A stretch of 64,000 nt of DNA from Eutypella sp. D-1. Taxonomy: Eukaryota > Ascomycota > Sordariomycetes > Xylariales > Diatrypaceae. The stretch lies in the NCBI GenBank assembly GCA_023313575.1, contig JAJTTP010000021.1, positions 124,001 through 188,000 of the forward strand, in the 5' to 3' direction. The notes beneath the pieces are model-generated. The model saw nothing but the letters and a program-made list of their open reading frames with translations. It ran no database searches and was not told where the DNA came from. Position 1 is the stretch's first letter, and every line of letters starts with the position of its first letter. Of the stretch, positions 22,529 through 33,319 are shown in pieces. Both the position numbers and the translations under genes were made by a program.

Positions 22529-24115
22529 CTAGTCCTCTTCAACTTCCGGCGCAACGTGAATCTGCCAGTGCATGCCGGGCCCTTTGGCGGAGGGCGCGAC
22601 CTCCCCGTGGTCGTAGGCGGGATGAGTTACATCGAGCTCGAGGACGCCGGTGCGGCGGCCGTCGCGCACGAAGCGCGCGAATGCGTCCGACACGGCGACG
22701 TATTGCATGACGCCGTCGCGGGCGTCGACGGTGGAGCCGGTGGCCCAGGACAGGATGGTGGGCTCGATGAGCGGGGCGTCGGTGACGCTGGTGTGCGCGG
22801 TGCCGCGGGCGGTCATGAACCAGGAGGGACTGCCGGCCTCGAGCACGTTGCGCACGATGCGCCGCACGGCGTCGAAGTGCGGCCGCCCGTAGAACAGCGA
22901 GTGCTTCTTCGACCACGACTGCGAGTGCACGACCAGAAGCGGCACGTCGATGTCCGCGTTCAGCGGGCCCGACGACTTGCCCGGGTCGAGGATGATGCCA
23001 CCCTGGAAGGGCCGCGCCGCGGCGTCCGGCGCGCCACGCAGCGCCTGCATCGCTAGCGTTGCTCCGTAGGAGTGTCCGCCCACGAGGACCTGGTCCATGT
23101 CCAGGCGGCCGTGCCAGTCCGCCAACGTGAGGCCCTCCCCGCCCAGGCGGTTGTCGGCGTGCACGGCGCGGCCGCGGCCGGCGTTGATCTCGCCTAGCAC
23201 GCGGACCGTCTCCTCGACCTCGGCCTGCCGCAGCCCGAGCTGCAACCGCTTCAGCTCCTCCACTTCGGGCACCGGGTGGATCGACTCGCGCGGCGCGTGG
23301 AACACCTTCTTCATCTCCGCGCCGTCGCCGCCCATGACCACCGACCCCGGCCCGCTGCCGTCGCGGTGCTCCACCGCCGCCACCACGTAGCCCCGCGCCG
23401 CCAGCGACGCTAGGTAGTGGGTGTAGCTCGTGCGCATCGATGCCATGCCGTGCGAGAACACGATCACGGGGAACTTGATCTGGCTATTGTATACACTATC
23501 ACCATTGGCACTGAGAGGAGACTGGGCCTTTTCGGATTCCTCGTCATCATAAATCAGCGCCGGCCGCGCCTGGGGACTCCCTTGCAGCGGCGCATCGACG
23601 TCGGCGGGGATCTCGGTGCTTCCGACCAGGGCCCAGAGGCCGACGGCGAACAGGCGGTTGGTGAGGAAGTTGCTGACGCCGGCGAAGCGGGCGTAGCCCT
23701 CGGCGTGCAGGGACAAGGGCCTTGGGACCCAGAGGTGGCGGCCGGGGCGGCGCGGAGGCACGCGCGAGGCGTTCCGCGGCGTCGAGGGGTAGAAGATGGT
23801 GAAGAGGACGGTGTCGAGGCGGAAGGCGGTCTCGCCGGTCTCGCGCAGCACGGCGTCGCTGAAGTTCCGCGGCGCCGCGGCCGGAACCTCGATGTCTACC
23901 GTTCCTACGTGGTACACGCTGTCCTCGTCGTCGTGGTACGCCGGAAGCCGGTTGCTCAGCGCGGGCTGCCCCGTCAGTAGGCAGTAGCTGAGGTACAGCA
24001 GCGCCGACAGCCCGAGTATGAATTTGATGGTGAAGCGCGGGGCCCGCGGGGGCAACGGCCCTCTCAAGATCCTGAAGACTCGATTCATGATCGCCGATGA
24101 TGCCACATTAATCAA
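22529..24115 (-). CDS. PAF-acetylhydrolase-like lipase, membrane-anchored
   Basis: Single-exon gene of 528 residues in the platelet-activating-factor acetylhydrolase / lipoprotein-associated phospholipase A2 family, which removes short acyl chains from the sn-2 position of phospholipids. A transmembrane signal anchor spans about residues 31-47 (FILGLSALLYLSYCLL). Then come the substrate-side motif TVLFTIFYPS, the oxyanion motif VIVFSHGMAS (about 218-227), the nucleophile elbow GGHSYGA (Ser349), the putative acid in GGIILDPG (Asp377) and the catalytic His in RGTAHTSVTD (His441). These spacings match the family triad. The product is probably luminal or extracellular with a short cytosolic N-terminus. 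An alternative start lies nine codons downstream at 24088. The coding DNA is GC-rich. Confidence 0.85.
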   Translation of the reverse strand: MINVASSAIMNRVFRILRGPLPPRAPRFTIKFILGLSALLYLSYCLLTGQPALSNRLPAYHDDEDSVYHVGTVDIEVPAAAPRNFSDAVLRETGETAFRLDTVLFTIFYPSTPRNASRVPPRRPGRHLWVPRPLSLHAEGYARFAGVSNFLTNRLFAVGLWALVGSTEIPADVDAPLQGSPQARPALIYDDEESEKAQSPLSANGDSVYNSQIKFPVIVFSHGMASMRTSYTHYLASLAARGYVVAAVEHRDGSGPGSVVMGGDGAEMKKVFHAPRESIHPVPEVEELKRLQLGLRQAEVEETVRVLGEINAGRGRAVHADNRLGGEGLTLADWHGRLDMDQVLVGGHSYGATLAMQALRGAPDAAARPFQGGIILDPGKSSGPLNADIDVPLLVVHSQSWSKKHSLFYGRPHFDAVRRIVRNVLEAGSPSWFMTARGTAHTSVTDAPLIEPTILSWATGSTVDARDGVMQYVAVSDAFARFVRDGRRTGVLELDVTHPAYDHGEVAPSAKGPGMHWQIHVAPEVEED

Positions 24116-25196
24116 CTTGCGATGAGATTGTTGTGATCATAATAAATATAGGTTATAGTTATAGGTGGTTATAGAAGAAAAAGATACATGTAGTTTCCGG
24201 CCAGGCCGGATGGTGTCGGGGTACTATGTAACTATGTATCCCGTAGTTCAGTCCATTCATGACTTGTGACAAGCCATTCCCGGTTTAGACTGCTTACTTA
24301 TTAAACTGAAAACGCCGTTACGTCACCACGCCACACTCGGAATTTACATACCTACCTAGGTAGGTAGTTTTAAGATTTTTTTCAGTTGCGCGCCTCTTTC
24401 AACTCAGCTTCCAGATCGCAAGTTGTTTTCATGCCAAATACACATGATAGGGCAAGTGAAAACCAAAATAGATGCGGTAGGAGCAAGTGGACATCACGTA
24501 GTGATACATAACTGCAATTCCATTCACACTCATTTAAAGTTTCAGAGCAGCTCTATAACTGCGTCAGCTGTACTTATTGCAGGGTATACAATTAAAGACA
24601 TATGATCCATGACTTCCCAAAGAGCAAGGGTCGTCAATACATAATGCCACTGTTTTCTTCCCATATCTGCAGTCTCGTCTAACTTATAGTCAGCGCGACT
24701 GTCGTCATACACATGTATACTTAACAATGTATAATCCGGGGGTAGATAACTTCGTATAGTTGCTTATATACTTAATAATTCTCACAACACAGCAACCGTT
24801 TTATACTCTACATTAGGTTACACTAGATGTTACTTTTCCTGAAGACGTGATTGAAGCCCGGCTGTCCGATATTCCCTCCTTTGGCCCAAAAGTCTGTACC
24901 TTCTTCCTGTGTGGCTGGATGGTAGCATTCGAGGTTTGGATCTAGCTATTCCTGGTGAAAATAATATAGATATCCTAGCAGGAATCCTTTCGGCCCCGCC
25001 ACCACCACTCCCAGTTACAAATCTATGAATGATGATATTATCCATAGTATCTTATATTTGTGACTTTTCCCTGGGATTTTATCGAACAAAGCGATGATAC
25101 CCACGTATTCGTTGAAACAAACACCACAAGGAATCGTGAAGCGCGTGCCTCTTTGACTCGCGTACTAAGTACCAATCGGTATAGAAATATTACAGG
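24116..25196. promoter_or_regulatory. divergent upstream region of the PAF-AH-like and oxidoreductase genes
   Basis: Contains the longest copy of the recurring palindrome, TACCTACCTAGGTAGGTA (18 bp, perfect) at 24349-24366. No supported coding sequence. Confidence 0.5.
24349..24366. repeat. 18-bp perfect palindrome containing TACCTAGGTA
   Basis: TACCTACCTAGGTAGGTA is its own reverse complement. It lies about 235 bp upstream of the PAF-AH-like start codon. Confidence 0.9.
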
Positions 25197-26611
25197 ATGG
25201 CAAGCTTATTCGGCCTACTCAAACGAATTTGGCAGATCAAGTATCCGCCCAGCGTGCCGGCCAAGGATGAGAAGCCTCTCAAATTCGGCATCCTCGGTGC
25301 CGCGGACATCGGGCCCAACGCCCTCATCTCTCCCGCCAAGACGCATTCCGACGTCGTAGTCCATGCCGTCGCCGCTCGGGACTACACGAGAGCTCAGGCC
25401 TACGCGCAGAGGTATGGGATCGCCGTGGTGAAGGGAAATTACCAAGGTAACCTCCACTCATACAAACACACGTTAGCCATTGACCCGCTGTGGTGACAAA
25501 ATGGGGTATTTGGGCCCAAGTGGGATTCTTCGGCTTTGGGTTTCATTTTAAGAATAGTCTACTAAAAGTGAGCCCCGCAGACATACTTGACGATGCCGAG
25601 ATCGACTGCGTATATATCCCTTTACCGAATGGGCTGCATTTTGAATGGGCGATCAAGGCGCTCAAGGCGGGGAAACACGTCCTGCTAGAGAAGCCGTCGG
25701 TGAACAACACGGAAGAGGCCAAAGCGCTGTTTCAGCACAAGCTGCTGTCGTCCTCCAACCCGTCCCCGCCAGTGCTCCTTGAGGCCGCCCACTACCTGTT
25801 CCACCCGGCGTGGAGAAAGTTCCTGACATACGTCTCGCCGGACGACGTCGAGAGTGCGAGCGCCGTGCTGTGGGCGCCGCGGTGGATGTTCGCGGACGAC
25901 GATATCCGATTCCGGTACGAGTTGGGCGGCGGCGCCATGATGGACCTTGGCGCGTACACGGCGAGCGCGTTGGTGCACGTCTTCGGCGCCGTTGCCGAGG
26001 AGTGCGAGGACTGCGATGTCGGGCTCGCCGGCTACGATGCCCGCTGCGACCGCCTCTACCGCACCACCTTCCGCTTCCCTAACGGCGGCCGTGGCGAGAT
26101 GCGTGGAGACCTCCGGGCTCCGCTCGACCACCTCATCCCAAACATCCATGTGACGCACCGTGCGATCGTGGTTCCGCCAGCAGAGGCCGGTGTCGAGGTG
26201 CCTGAGGGACACGAGGTTCGTAAGACGCGCAAGGTCAAGTTTGCCAATTTCGTTCAGCCTTCCATTTTCCATTCCATCATCGTGGATGATGATTTCGAGC
26301 TGCGCAAGGTAGGGGACCAGGCGCCGCGTGGCAATACCGCCGTCAAGACGTGGAAGACGAGCACCACAGTGAAAGCATACACCTTTCAAGAGGCTGGTAT
26401 CGATCAGCCGGGAGAGCCATATTGGACCACGTACAGGCACCAGCTGGAACAATTCGTCAACAAGATACGCGGCCGCGAGGCAAAGCAGTGGGTCGATGTG
26501 GAAGATTCGATAAACACCACGAAGATGCTCGATATGGCGTACATTAAAGCAGGTTTGCCCCTGCGGCAATGCGAGTACCAGAACACGACGGGGACAGAAG
26601 ATGATCAATAG
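25197..26611 (+). CDS. Gfo/Idh/MocA-family NAD(P)-dependent oxidoreductase
   Basis: Exons 25197-25446 and 25581-26611 give 426 residues. The N-terminal Rossmann fold is clear (LKFGILGAADIGPNALISPA), followed by the family motif LLEKPS with its catalytic-region Lys and YIPLPNGLHFEWAIKALKAGKHV. The C-terminal beta-sheet domain includes ELGGGAMMDLGAYTASAL. The whole most resembles dimeric dihydrodiol dehydrogenases and fungal D-xylose 1-dehydrogenases, which oxidise cyclic sugars or diols with NADP+; the exact substrate is not readable. The junction restores GNYQ-DILDDAEIDCVYIPLPNG in phase 1 and uses GTAACC and GCAG. No targeting signal is seen, so it is probably cytosolic. Confidence 0.87.
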
Positions 26612-26872
26612 ATGTTCGTGGCACTAAAACATTAACATTACTTTTGATTACTTGATTACTAGATTCGCAGTCACGATATCTTGAGATTATGACTACTAGA
26701 TTGTCGGACAGATACGCGCTTGCTATGGAATCACAGGCTAAGATACAACACCCCTCTCAGGGTTTGGCCGGGCTCGGCCTGCGACGTCGAGCAACAGCAC
26801 AACGCCTGTCCCTTTGCTGTCCACACAACATCCCCACAAGGGCTTCATCTACACATGATCGGAGTTTTTCAT

Positions 26873-27569
26873 TTACAGGATGGAGACGACGGTGCCAAGG
26901 AGGCCGTTGAGCAGGCCGCTGAGCAGGCCGTCGAGCTTGACGACGAGGCCGTTGATCTCGGTGACGAGGGCACCAGTGTTGTCGCCGACCAGGCCGCTGA
27001 CGAGGCCAAGGACGGGCTTCAGGACAGGCTGCAGGGTGGTCAGGAGGTAGGAGACTTCCTGCTTGACGATCTTCTTGACTTCTATAAAGGAAGTTAGTTA
27101 TCGTGGATAAGAACTGATGGTGATCATGGCGTTTGCCAAGTGGCAGCGGCAACTTACCGGCGGGCAGAGTCTGGAGCAGACCCTCAATGGTAACCTCGAC
27201 ACCGTTGACAATAGCGAAGACATCGTTCAGGAGGTCAAGAACGATCTGGAGGTCGACGACGGCCAGCTGGCCGACGGTAGCCTGGAGAAGGGGCTGGACG
27301 GTAGTCTCGATAGTCTGGACTTCCTTGCGGATAGAGGCGACAGTGCTCTCGATCTGGGGGGCGGCCTGCTCGGTGACATCGCCGGCGGAGGTTTGCTTCA
27401 GGGTCAGGAGGGAAGCCTCGACGGAAACCTTAACATCGGCGACAACGCTGACGAGCGCCTTGATGTCGACTAGGCTGGTAACGGAGCCGACGGCCGGGAG
27501 CTGGGGAGCCGGAGCGGCGATGGCAGAGCCGATCGAGAAGGCGGCGAGCGCGTACTTGAAGAACTGCAT
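26873..27569 (-). CDS. small secreted helical protein of unknown function
   Basis: Exons 27569-27158 and 27081-26873 (GTAAGT donor, TTATAG acceptor, phase 1) give 206 residues. The first 19 residues are a classical signal peptide (MQFFKYALAAFSIGSAIAA followed by PAPQ). The mature part is almost free of aromatic residues and Cys and rich in Val, Leu, Thr and Gly. Long amphipathic helices with Val/Leu every third or fourth residue are likely (VSVVADVKVSVEASLLTL, VDLQIVLDLLNDVFAIV). The C-terminus alternates Gly-Leu motifs (LDGLLSGLLNGLLGTVV). It could coat a hydrophobic surface or associate with the cell wall, but I do not recognise a named family. It converges with the oxidoreductase gene, 261 bp away. 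Confidence 0.72.
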
Positions 27570-30500
27570 TATGACGGTAGATGTAGCTTATATTAAGTGG
27601 GGGTATCGTAGTCGATTATTACTATTAGCGAAGGAAAGACTGAAGTAGGATGCTTAGAATGAGCGACTGGTGATTATGTTGGTGGTGAGGAGGAGGGGAC
27701 AAGCAAGACAGAGAATGGCAGGACCGAAGCTGGATATATACCAAGTTCTGAAGGACGATGTGCTCCCCCCCTTGCCCCTTTCTGGGAGTACTACCACAAC
27801 CTCGGGCCAGCGACGCACGGCTTTGTCCGTTCATCTCCCTGGACGGTGTGTGCTGGTGCTGGTGGGAGACAGGTCCCATCTTCCTGGTCCATCATCCCCA
27901 TCATCGTCACCGCACCCACACCCAAACATGCTGATGGGCATGAGCTCATTCTCCGTTAGCCCCTCCCTCATGCATTGACTTGCAGTCGAAGGGGGGGTAG
28001 ACGGGGGGGTAGGGACCCCTGGCCAGCGCCGACTAAGCGCGTAGCGTTATGGGACGCCGTCTCTTCACTTTCGTCCTCTAGCCGGTCACGGCAGCACGTG
28101 GGCGTCCAGCGAGAGTTTTCCAGCTAGGTGAGCTAGGTATTCTTCGGTAACAAGGGCTCCAAGGGCTCGCAGACGAATTACCCACCGCAGCTGCACGACT
28201 CAACGCCTGGCCTGGAGATCCCTCTACATAACTACGCAGGGGACAGGATGTGACCCCCGCACCCACCGCCAGCTCGCACGCTGATCTTAATCAAACCCGT
28301 TTTCATCTTTCCTGAGGCCTCTGGCGTGATGAGTAAGTGAAAGATAAGTGTTAGTCCCTTGTGCATGACAAGCCATGGCCACCTACGAACTGCACTATCT
28401 TAGTAGTGATGCCGCAAGAGCATGGGAATATGTCGACGATGACTTCAGCCTCGTATACAGAAGCTATAAGCTACAAGGATATCAACAACAGCTACTACTA
28501 TCTGCCTGATGAACAGCTCAAGGTTGACACGCACGGCATTGTCGGAGTGCTTCATCAGTCTATTTCACCTAGTGCTGAGGCTAAAGTCTTCGCGTCCTGC
28601 AAAGTTATCTATACCTAATGTGCTCTATAAAATATTTCATACATAAAGAGACTTGTTCATTCGTACTAACATTTCCACCCTTGGGCTCCGTTGCTCCTTG
28701 TGGTAGGGAACCCCTGACTCTAATGCCGGCATCTTAACCGGCCCAACCCGAATTAATAACGTAGGCAGTCAAGTTAGTGTAGCATCGCGTGGATGTCAAC
28801 GGCTCGGCAACGGCTCTGCTCAGTCTGATTTGTGCTGGCAAATTCCCATTATCAACCTCATATTCTTCGATATCTCGCTTCAATGCACGAACCATCCGGC
28901 AGATAGGAAGGAATGTCCTGAACGCAGGCGCGCAAATCCTGGTCCGCTCTACGGATCGCGTAGGAATGAATAACTAAATTACGCACAGGAACATGAACCA
29001 GACATCGCGCGCGCGGGCGCGTGGAGGCATCGTGATCCTCTTCTGCCCGAAATTCTAGAAGAGCCACAGGGGTTCGTCGCCCTCGTCCTTGGCCTTGCTT
29101 GGCTTTGTGCCCAGGGGTTGCTGATTAAGATCACCGGAGTAGCGGTAACGCTAGGGGTCCTTCGCCATCAGTCCTCACCCCCTTGCCAACCCGCCAAGCT
29201 CCCCAAAGCTGGCCAAGCTGGCCAAGCTAGTTGCACCCGTCTCACGAATTTGCGGGGACTGGGCAGGCATTAAGTTCCTGTTTATCTCTTGGATGATGTA
29301 ATAATGCCCGGATCTGATGCCAGATCCTGACTATCAAACAATTGGTTTGTTTGGTGTTGCTGCGCAGCGCGGCATGTCCGTTTACTCGCCGAGGCTATGA
29401 ACGTTATAGGGTCATAGAAGGATTGACGGTTGACCCGCCGAGGCTCAGCTGAGCAGTCATTGGTCTATTGTCACCTATCTACCCCTTATTCTTTACCGTG
29501 ATGGTTCAGTCGAAACAATAGTACGCCTCTGCAATCAACCTCCATATTACATAGAATTGCTTGCTGTTGCCAGCCGACATTAACGAAGACGACGATGTTC
29601 CGGTAAACCTCTTATGACAGCAACCAAGTTGTCCGAAGTCATGTAAAGATGCAATCTCTCTCTCTCGGGTCAATACATTCCATCATCTATGGCCGCTCTG
29701 TCGTCTATCTCTTTTTAAATGAGGCTGAAGAATTATTCAAATTACATATGCACTATTTCATTTAGCAGTGCCCAATGAGCGCGGCTTCTAAACTGGTGCG
29801 CGAGACGGAGACACCGCGGGCCGGTTTGACCGGCTCGAAATTTCCGGACGACCGGTCATACACTGAGCGAAGCCGTCGACATATATTTCCCCTGCTTTGT
29901 TACGCATTACTATGATGGATCTTTGAGCCTGGCAATATGTACCTAGCGGGCTATAGCAATATTTGTGCTTGCAAGTGCTAAGCGATAAAAGAAGGGATCC
30001 TTCCCGTTAATTCATCATCGATCGAGGAGGCCGTGCTCTGGAGATTATTCCGAGCTTAGTGTGGTCGACGGGTCGATCCAGCAATTTGCTCGATCAACCT
30101 AATAAGCTTATAATTAAATGAGCTGCAGACGTCCCATGGCTTCTTTGGGGAAGATGCATAGTATATAAACAACGCTGTTGTCGTTGCCACGGTTGTTATT
30201 ACCATTTTGCCATTGTTCCCGCATTCTACTTTTTGGCAAAGCCTGACTGTGGAATGGGGCTCCAGTGCTACGTAACCACTGCGGCGTAGTGCTTTCGCTT
30301 ATATACCCCTGCCGTCCTGAGGGAAGCATCGCCATGGACTAGGTTTTGGTCGTGAAGATTCTTGAAGATCCTGATATACTCATTGTGCTAGCCTGTTAGT
30401 ATGAGCCTATTCCTATACTATGTATAGCGTTCCATTAGCGGCGGTTACTTTTTTTAGTGAGTCCCTAATGCCCGGGACACTGAATTCATCTCGCTTGGGC

Positions 30501-31154
30501 CCTTTCCTCCACTGTACTTGTATATTCCTTCGCCTTTCCGTCTCGCGCGGGTTGAAATAATGAAGTAATCAATTAGCGAATTGGTTCTTTGATATCTCAA
30601 GTCTGTATTTGTTCCAGTAATAGTTGTGGTTTGACGTCATGCCAAGAGCACATATTTGTTTGTAGAAGGGCGTTGAAGTACGTCAGTAACGTGGCTGAGC
30701 CAATAGCTGAGTGAGCGAGCGGCTGAGGAGGCTGAGTGGCTAGGGAATCAAGAGATCTTTTAGGGGCTGTGGGGGTACTTCTTCAGGGCCGTTAGTCTAC
30801 GAATGTGGCTAATTTGACAGCGACACCTGTAAAATCACATGATATGCCGATACGCTGATTACGTTCCGCGGGCTGACTTGCCTTGTTACGCGGCATTGTT
30901 TCGTGTTGTTTGAGACCTGATTGCTTCACTATCTAGACACTTAGGTAGTCTATTTAGTTTATTTACTTCAACTACCCAACGAACCACTTACACCGATGTC
31001 TAATCAATCTTGATACCCTCACTTCGATAAACTTTGTGTTCGCTTTTTAGTGCATAGCTTCTTATACCAGTCCCCCATAATTTCGGCCAGCGTCACTCGA
31101 ATCGAGTCAAGTATTAATCGAATATTATAATTCCTGTCATTACTACTTCATACT
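27570..31154. other. 3.6 kb gene-free stretch
   Basis: No frame here shows domains or plausible splicing into a known protein. Notable items are a GGCCAAGCT tandem at about 29210-29232 and CT-rich tracts. The frame at 28361-28618 (85 codons) is unsupported. This space could hold promoters of the flanking secreted-protein and Cys-rich-tail genes or a non-coding transcript. Confidence 0.5.
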
Positions 31155-31482
31155 ATGGCACCTCAACCCAACACACACACCGACTCCCCGGCCACGGCTG
31201 CGGATGGCAAGGAGCCTCAAGCCCAGAATTCGGTCCAGATGCAACCGCTGCCCTCTGAACCCATGAGTGAGGATTACCCTTCAGAGACCAACTTTTGATC
31301 GTGCCCGCTAAGCTAACCCGCCATTGACACCGGAAGACCCTGAGCACCCACATGCTGCAACGCAGCCCAACACCGTTGGGCTTCGCGGCGGTGACCGCGG
31401 CGGCTGCTGCCCGGGCCGCTTCTGCTTCATCATCCCTTGCCCGCTACCGTGCGACTGCTGCGTCGTTCCCTGCCCGTGTTGA
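31155..31482 (+). CDS. 85-residue protein with Cys-rich C-terminal tail
   Basis: Too short for ordinary ORF calling. Exons 31155-31266 and 31337-31482 join through a 70-nt intron (GTGAGG donor, GCTAAC branch, GGAAG acceptor, phase 1). The N-terminal two thirds are polar, Pro/Gln/Ser-rich and probably disordered (MAPQPNTHTDSPATAADGKE). The last 26 residues pack 11 Cys among Pro and hydrophobic residues: GGCCPGRFCFIIPCPLP then CDCCVVPCPC and stop. This resembles small fungal proteins with CYSTM-like palmitoylated tails, which attach to the plasma membrane and are linked to stress, but I cannot assign a function. The model rests on splice signals and on the composition of the tail. Confidence 0.62.
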
Positions 31483-31825
31483 GGATGAGAAGGAGATGCT
31501 TTGGAAGTTGACTGTGGAATGACTTTCTTGTTTTGGCTTGGCGCTTGGATTTCACGATTGACGATCACGCTTCCTATCCCACATACTCTGTGCACTACCC
31601 CCGGCGGGGGCCCCTCTGATGCCAGCGTATTTTCAATCGGTGCGAGTGGCATGTCACAGGAATGGGGTCACTTTAGTTCCATATTAATAACGATAATGAT
31701 GAACAGAATGCGGTTTCTCCAAGCTTACGCGGCATTATGTCTTCCACTAAGTTTTTGTTTCGAGTGCTCAAAGTGTCAACTGTGCTGAAGAATTTTGGTT
31801 AAAAATAGCGGAATGAAAATATTTA
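31483..31825. other. short intergenic between convergent genes
   Basis: 343 bp of 3' sequence between the Cys-rich-tail gene and the amidohydrolase; nothing else recognised. Confidence 0.5.
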
Positions 31826-33319
31826 TCATAGCTCTTCCCCCCACGGTCCCACGCCCAGGCCCTTGAAGATCTTACCGCCCTTCCAAACCCACCTAACGTT
31901 GTCTATCTTCTGGAGCACCCTGACATCCCCCACAGGGTTCTCCAGCAGCCCGATGAGGTCCGCCTCGTACCCGGCCCTGAGCTGGCCCGTCCTCGGGGCC
32001 TGCTCGCCGACGCTCAGCGGCCCGTTCGCCGTGGCGGCCCTGATGGCTTCGAGAGTGCTCATCCCAGCATCGACGGCGTACTCGAGCTCCATGGCCATGT
32101 TGAACCCCGGCTGCGTGTCGGTGCCCAGTGCGAATAACACACCGCCGGACGCGATGGCCAGCTTGTACGCCGCTTCGTGATTCTTGCCGACCAGCTTGGC
32201 CTTCTCCCAGGTCTGCCGCGACATCCCCTTCCCGCCGGACTTGAGCAGCAGGTCCACGACGGTGCGCGTGGCCACGTAGACCGCGCCCCTCTCTCGGATG
32301 AGGTCGACGCACTCGCGGTCCGCGAACGAGGCGTGCTCGACGGTGCGCACGCCGGCCGCGACGGCCGCCAGGATCGCCGGCTTGCTGTGCAGGTGGGCGG
32401 CGACGACGAGGCGCTGGCGTGCGGCCTCCTCGACGATGACGCGGAGCTCTTCGCCGCTGAACTGCGGCGCCATCAGGTCGTCGTCGCGCGACTTGACGCC
32501 CCCTGACCCGAACACCTTGATGCAACGCGCGCCGCGTCGCACCTGCAGCCGCACGGCCCGGCGGCACTCGTCGATGCCGTCGGCCAGCACGATCTTGCCG
32601 CGTCCGTAGGAGCCGCCGGCCGCGACAGCGCCAACGCCTAGGTGCAGCAGCGTGTCCCCGGGTGGTAGCTCGAAAACGTCGCCGTGCCCGCCCGTCTGGC
32701 TCAGTGCCGCGCCGCAGCTGTAAATGTTGGGTCCTACGATCGTTCCGTCCTCTACCGCCCGCATCACCTCGCACCCGTACCCCGCCACGTCTCGCAGCGA
32801 CGTGTACCCCCGCTGCAGCGCTGTCCACACACCCTTGGCCAGCCGCGCCCCGGACGCCGCCGGATGCTGCCCGATGAAGGGGAGCGCGCTCGGCTCCGCT
32901 GTCGACTCACCCCCGAAGTGTACGTGGCAGTCCCACAGCCCCGGCATCAGATAGGGAACCGAGTAGGACTTTCTCGCCTTGTCGGCGAACTTCCCTGGTA
33001 GGGCGGACTGCGCGCCGACCCAGGCGATCAGCTTGCCCTCGATGACCAGCGCCGCGTTCTCGAGCGGCTCGCCGTCGCCGGGGATCAGGAGGTCGGCGGT
33101 AATGATGGTGTAAGTTGGCTCCTCGTCTAGTGTCTCCCTAAAAGAAGTGTTGTCTTCATCCGGCCTGTTACTTATCGTGAGTCCGAAAGCGGTTGAGAAG
33201 ATAGACTCCGGTAAGGGCTCCGGAATGACGTCCCGGGCCGCTGCTGGCGAATGCCGATGCTGCTCGATTGTGCGCCTGACCATTTTATCTATCTGCATGT
33301 ACTCGGTGCTGCCGAACAA
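31826..33319 (-). CDS. ochratoxinase-like amidohydrolase
   Basis: Single exon, up to 497 residues. A member of the metal-dependent amidohydrolase superfamily (TIM barrel) closest, by my recognition, to fungal ochratoxinase, an amidase that splits ochratoxin A. Metal-site motifs appear in order: WDCHVHFGG, the bridging Lys in RRGARCIKVFGSGGV, AHLHSKP, EHASFAD and LGTDTQPG. Also typical are LLIPGDGEPLENAALVI, VPYLMPGLWD, AALSQTGGHGD and the end WKGGKIFKGLGVGPWGE. Three in-frame Met codons compete as start (33319, 33298, 33283); the last begins MVRR, as I recall for the Aspergillus enzyme, and may be the true start. No signal peptide is visible. The natural substrate is unknown: homologues act on diverse amides and peptides, and an ochratoxin role is not implied. 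Confidence 0.87.
   Translation of the reverse strand: MFGSTEYMQIDKMVRRTIEQHRHSPAAARDVIPEPLPESIFSTAFGLTISNRPDEDNTSFRETLDEEPTYTIITADLLIPGDGEPLENAALVIEGKLIAWVGAQSALPGKFADKARKSYSVPYLMPGLWDCHVHFGGESTAEPSALPFIGQHPAASGARLAKGVWTALQRGYTSLRDVAGYGCEVMRAVEDGTIVGPNIYSCGAALSQTGGHGDVFELPPGDTLLHLGVGAVAAGGSYGRGKIVLADGIDECRRAVRLQVRRGARCIKVFGSGGVKSRDDDLMAPQFSGEELRVIVEEAARQRLVVAAHLHSKPAILAAVAAGVRTVEHASFADRECVDLIRERGAVYVATRTVVDLLLKSGGKGMSRQTWEKAKLVGKNHEAAYKLAIASGGVLFALGTDTQPGFNMAMELEYAVDAGMSTLEAIRAATANGPLSVGEQAPRTGQLRAGYEADLIGLLENPVGDVRVLQKIDNVRWVWKGGKIFKGLGVGPWGEEL

Noticed and set aside
25685..26608. 307-codon minus-strand frame
   Set aside because: It is antisense to exon 2 of the Gfo/Idh/MocA gene, whose frame has clear motifs; GC-rich codon structure keeps the opposite frame open.
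31893..32828. 311-codon Arg/Gly-rich minus-strand frame
   Set aside because: A shifted frame within the amidohydrolase gene, which carries the full metal-binding motif set.
22529..33319. Secondary-metabolite or detoxification gene cluster (lipase, oxidoreductase, amidohydrolase)
   Set aside because: No backbone synthase, transporter or transcription factor is present, and the genes are far apart on alternating strands.
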